Below, in pieces: positions 61,505-64,000 of a DNA stretch of 64,000 nt. Every line of letters starts with the position of its first letter. Position 1 is the stretch's first letter. The DNA comes from Aurantibacillus circumpalustris (GTDB lineage Bacteria > Bacteroidota > Bacteroidia > B-17B0 > Aurantibacillaceae): the NCBI RefSeq assembly GCF_029625215.1, contig NZ_CP121197.1, forward strand, positions 3,100,001 through 3,164,000, given 5' to 3'. Made by a program: the position numbers and the translations under genes. Under the pieces are notes generated by a model. The model searched no databases. It was not told where the DNA came from and saw only the letters and a program-made list of their open reading frames with translations.

Positions 61505-62254
61505 ATGATTAATGGAAAAAAGATAATTGCTGTACTTCCGGCATACAATGCTGCGTTGACTTTGAAGAAAACTTATGATGAGATTCCTTTTGATATTGTT
61601 GATGATGTAGTTTTGGTTGATGACCATAGTAAAGACAATACTTCAGAAGTAGCAAAAAGTATAGGGATTAAACATGTTATTCGCCACGAAAAGAATAAAG
61701 GTTATGGTGGAAATCAAAAAACCTGCTATGACACAGCTATGGAATTAGGTGCTGATATTGTTATCATGCTTCATCCAGATTATCAATATACTCCTAAACT
61801 CATTGCAAGTTTAAGTTATTTGATAGCGAATGATCTTTATCCTGTAGCCTTTGGCTCACGTATCCTTGGAAAAGGAGCCTTAAAAGGTGGAATGCCTTTG
61901 TATAAATATATTTTTAATCGCTTTCTTACTTTTACACAGAATGTTTTGGTAAACCAAAAGTTATCAGAATATCATACGGGGTATAGAGCATTTTCTAAAG
62001 AAGTCATTCAAAAAATAAATTACCATGCAAATTCTGACGATTTTGTTTTTGATAATCAAATGATTTCGCAAATTTTTTATGCAGGCTTTGATATTGCAGA
62101 GGTAACCTGTCCTACTAAGTATTTTCCTGAAGCTAGTTCAATTAATTTCAGGAGAAGTATGAAATATGGAATTGGAGTATTAGGAGTGTCTTTTAGACAT
62201 TTTTTTAACCGTATTGGTCTAATGAATTCTGAAATATACAAAACCAAAAACTAA
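61505..62254 (+). CDS. Family 2 glycosyltransferase, dolichol-phosphate-mannosyltransferase type, 249 aa
   Basis: GKKIIAVLPAYNAALTLKKTYDEI, VVLVDDHSKDNTSEVAKSIG and IVIMLHPDYQYTPKLI match GT2 enzymes of the DPM1 type. FGSRILGKGALKGGMPLYKYIFNRFLT and EYHTGYRAFSKEVI follow. It lacks C-terminal membrane helices. It probably transfers a sugar to an undecaprenyl-phosphate-type lipid. A TATTTTTG motif (61490-61497) just before the ATG could be a -7 element of a near-leaderless transcript. Confidence 0.88.
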   Translation: MINGKKIIAVLPAYNAALTLKKTYDEIPFDIVDDVVLVDDHSKDNTSEVAKSIGIKHVIRHEKNKGYGGNQKTCYDTAMELGADIVIMLHPDYQYTPKLIASLSYLIANDLYPVAFGSRILGKGALKGGMPLYKYIFNRFLTFTQNVLVNQKLSEYHTGYRAFSKEVIQKINYHANSDDFVFDNQMISQIFYAGFDIAEVTCPTKYFPEASSINFRRSMKYGIGVLGVSFRHFFNRIGLMNSEIYKTKN

Positions 62255-62259
62255 TTAAA

Positions 62260-62931
62260 ATGGCTATTTATCGTTTTAAAGTTTTTCTTGAAGATAATGA
62301 AGATGTTTTTAGGGACATTGATATTAAAGCGGCACAAAACTTCGAACAATTTCATACCATAATTCAAGAAGCTTTTAAATTTGATTCAAAACATGCTTCT
62401 GCATTCTTTGTAAGTGATGATTATTGGCGCAAAGGCCAGGAAATTACTTTGAGAAAAGAAGATTTACCGCTTGAAGAAGAAGAAATTCGAAAAAATGTAG
62501 ATCCTAAGAAGTTAATGTCTGAGACAAAAATTGCAAAATTTATTGAGCAACCGCATCAACGATTTGTTTACGTTTTTGATCCTATTGTTCAATGGACTTT
62601 TTTATTGGAAATGATTAAGATCGTCGAAGACAATCCAAAAATCACTTATCCAAGTATTGTAAAAAGTTATGGCACCGCTCCAAAACAATACAAACAAGTT
62701 AATGTGGCTAAGGAAGAGTTAAGTCCTGATATGGCAATGGCTGGTTTACTAGATGATTTGAATGTGGAAGATGAAGAAGTGTACAAAACTTTGGATACAG
62801 GTGAAGAGGCTGTTGAAGAAGATGATATAAACAGTCTTGAAGGTGAAGAAGGTGAAGAAGAATCTGAAGACGATTCGGAAGATGGAGAAGGAAGCAGTGA
62901 TTATGGTTTTGATGCAGAGACAGAGGATTAA
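62260..62931 (+). CDS. pRiA4b ORF-3-like domain protein with acidic tail, 223 aa
   Basis: MAIYRFKVFLEDNEDVFRDIDIKAAQNFEQFHTIIQEAFKFDSKHASAFFVSD is the start of the plasmid pRiA4b ORF-3-like fold. Residues 170-223 are almost entirely Glu/Asp/Gly/Ser, a disordered acidic tail. It begins 5 nt after the glycosyltransferase gene. Function unknown. Confidence 0.8.
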   Translation: MAIYRFKVFLEDNEDVFRDIDIKAAQNFEQFHTIIQEAFKFDSKHASAFFVSDDYWRKGQEITLRKEDLPLEEEEIRKNVDPKKLMSETKIAKFIEQPHQRFVYVFDPIVQWTFLLEMIKIVEDNPKITYPSIVKSYGTAPKQYKQVNVAKEELSPDMAMAGLLDDLNVEDEEVYKTLDTGEEAVEEDDINSLEGEEGEEESEDDSEDGEGSSDYGFDAETED

Positions 62932-62936
62932 TTAGA

Positions 62937-63464
62937 TTATTCTCCCGTGTCTTTCTTATTTAAATCCTGATAATTTATAGTTAAAACTTTTAGATAAGTA
63001 CTCTCTTTTATTCTCAGTTGTTTTTTTTCTAATTGCTTTATTAAATAGCCCGTAACAACTAGTGCCGCTGATATGTATGCAGCTTTTGCATCTAATGCAG
63101 GTTGATCGCCAATAATAATATTGTTTATGGTATTCAGCGAGAAAAAAACAACTCCACCTGCAATAAAAATAAAACTAACAGATGAGACTAGATGATTGTT
63201 TTTGTTTACCCTTAAAGCTTTCAACTGATTCCATTTAACTTCTATGTCGTTAGCAAATACAAGAGTGCTATCACTCATAGCAATAAGTTTTGCCTTATGA
63301 AAAATAAACTGGCCTTTTAATTTATATTCTAAAACTTCATTTATAAAAATGTCATAACTTTTTGGATTATTGAAAGAAGTATTGGTTACACGGAGAAATG
63401 TTTGCGAATGAAGTAAACACTGAGCGAAAAGTAGAAAAAAAGACAAGCGGCATTTAATTTTCAT
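62937..63464 (-). CDS. Hypothetical secreted or membrane-anchored protein, 175 aa
   Basis: An N-terminal signal peptide (MKIKCRLSFFLLFAQCLLHSQ) and one or two hydrophobic segments (SSVSFIFIAGGVVFFSLNTI, AKAAYISAALVVTGYLI). The middle is beta-rich (YDIFINEVLEYKLKGQFIFHKAKLIAMSDSTLVFANDIEVKW), a pattern seen in Bacteroidota proteins of unknown function. No closer family recognised. Confidence 0.7.
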   Translation of the reverse strand: MKIKCRLSFFLLFAQCLLHSQTFLRVTNTSFNNPKSYDIFINEVLEYKLKGQFIFHKAKLIAMSDSTLVFANDIEVKWNQLKALRVNKNNHLVSSVSFIFIAGGVVFFSLNTINNIIIGDQPALDAKAAYISAALVVTGYLIKQLEKKQLRIKESTYLKVLTINYQDLNKKDTGE

Positions 63465-63614
63465 ATAGACAAATTTACATAAATCTATACCAAGTTATCT
63501 ATTTAAACAAAGTTCCATGTATTTGGATTTTAGCCCCCTACTCCTCTATCTTTAAATAAAATCCTTTTAATAATTTGAAAACTTTTTTTGTTATCTTTAA
63601 TAAACCTTAACCCA

Positions 63615-64000
63615 ATGAGAAATTTTAAAATTATCGCACCCTGGACATTTAACTTCTTTCTGAAACAAAGAGAATTAACCATAAAAAAAACACAATTAAT
63701 TAAACCATTACTGCCATTCTCAGTTGTTTTTGTTATGGCATTTACCAGTACGACAGCTCAAATCACTTTGGTTCTGCAGCCTGGACCTGAAGATGGATTC
63801 GATACACCGATTGGTTTCTATACTCCACAGAATTATTCTATAATGAATTTTAGTTTTATGTCAGAGCTTCTTGCCAAGGCTCTAACAGTTGGCGGAGACT
63901 GTTCTGTTGCTCGTAGCTTACTGCGTTTTGATTTATCGGCTATACCCGTTAGTGCCGTCATTCTTTCAGCTAATCTTACTCTATATTCTGTTTCCAACGT
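63615..64000 (+). CDS. Secreted DNRLRE-type protein, 5' part only (runs off the window)
   Basis: The open frame from ATG 63615 runs to the window edge (128 codons seen). An unusual N-terminal stretch of about 30 residues precedes a hydrophobic segment (LPFSVVFVMAFTSTTAQ). After the signal, LQPGPEDGFDTPI and SLLRFDLSAIPVSAVILSANLTLYS match the DNRLRE domain typical of secreted, carbohydrate-associated proteins. The rest, perhaps a T9SS domain, lies outside. Confidence 0.75.
   Translation, partial: MRNFKIIAPWTFNFFLKQRELTIKKTQLIKPLLPFSVVFVMAFTSTTAQITLVLQPGPEDGFDTPIGFYTPQNYSIMNFSFMSELLAKALTVGGDCSVARSLLRFDLSAIPVSAVILSANLTLYSVSN

Overview
This is an AT-rich chromosomal window from a member of the Bacteroidota, probably a free-living or metagenome-derived Flavobacteriales/Sphingobacteriales-like lineage. 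The evidence is type IX secretion (T9SS) C-terminal sorting domains on several secreted proteins, a PorD (DUF4835) gene, the gene order bamD-rpoZ-coaBC-porD, an OstA-like LptA, Bacteroidota-type promoters (TTG, about 20 nt, TAnnTTTG) and no Shine-Dalgarno sequences. The species cannot be named from this sequence alone.

Layout. (1) 1-7,340 is accessory DNA ending at the 3' end of a tRNA-Leu(GAG) gene. It holds an XRE/mobile-mystery-A-like regulator with a palindromic operator, a DUF5131 (phage Gp37/Gp68) gene that appears fused to a second small gene, and a run of small orphan genes separated by strongly folded intergenic regions. Two of those regions are tRNA-sized and carry matched acceptor-like and T-arm-like stems. 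An excisionase-type HTH gene sits next to the tRNA. (2) 7,424-8,118 is non-coding and contains a 238-bp nested inverted repeat. (3) 8.1-26.6 kb is ordinary chromosome: rplS, a CNNM/CorC-type membrane protein, a methyltransferase, a class III aminotransferase, a cupin, a serine-hydrolase homologue, an acyl-CoA carboxylase beta subunit, TerC, an ABC-F ATPase, a BNR-repeat protein, AlkA-type glycosylase and a subtilase. (4) 26.9-32.9 kb holds three large T9SS cargo proteins. (5) 33.0-39.4 kb holds bamD (non-ATG start), rpoZ, coaBC, porD, two degenerate receiver proteins and a Fic protein with operator-like repeats.

(6) 39.6-44.6 kb, starting just after a tRNA-Leu(CAA), is a second accessory island. 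It is made of very small genes, a KilA-N protein, two copies of a 108-bp repeat and three attC-like imperfect palindromes, which resembles an integron-type cassette cluster without an integrase (CALIN). It also has a tRNA-like cloverleaf in front of the KilA-N gene and an acceptor/T-arm minihelix. (7) 44.7-64 kb is mostly chromosomal: ung, ElaA-type acetyltransferase, a CoA-binding protein, an MFS transporter, a T9SS subtilase, a PIN toxin-antitoxin pair, a DUF1571 protein with an inserted LysM, an HU/SPOR division-type protein, hemJ, a thioesterase, and an envelope cluster (OstA-like LptA, two glycosyltransferases, LptF/G permease). A DNRLRE-type secreted protein runs off the right edge.

The best candidate for something undescribed is the set of tRNA-like or minihelix elements in front of orphan genes in both accessory islands (5486-5559, 6698-6772, 41942-42015, 44121-44152). 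The cassette-like structure at 40.8-44.5 kb is second. Neither could be tested here by covariance or database search.
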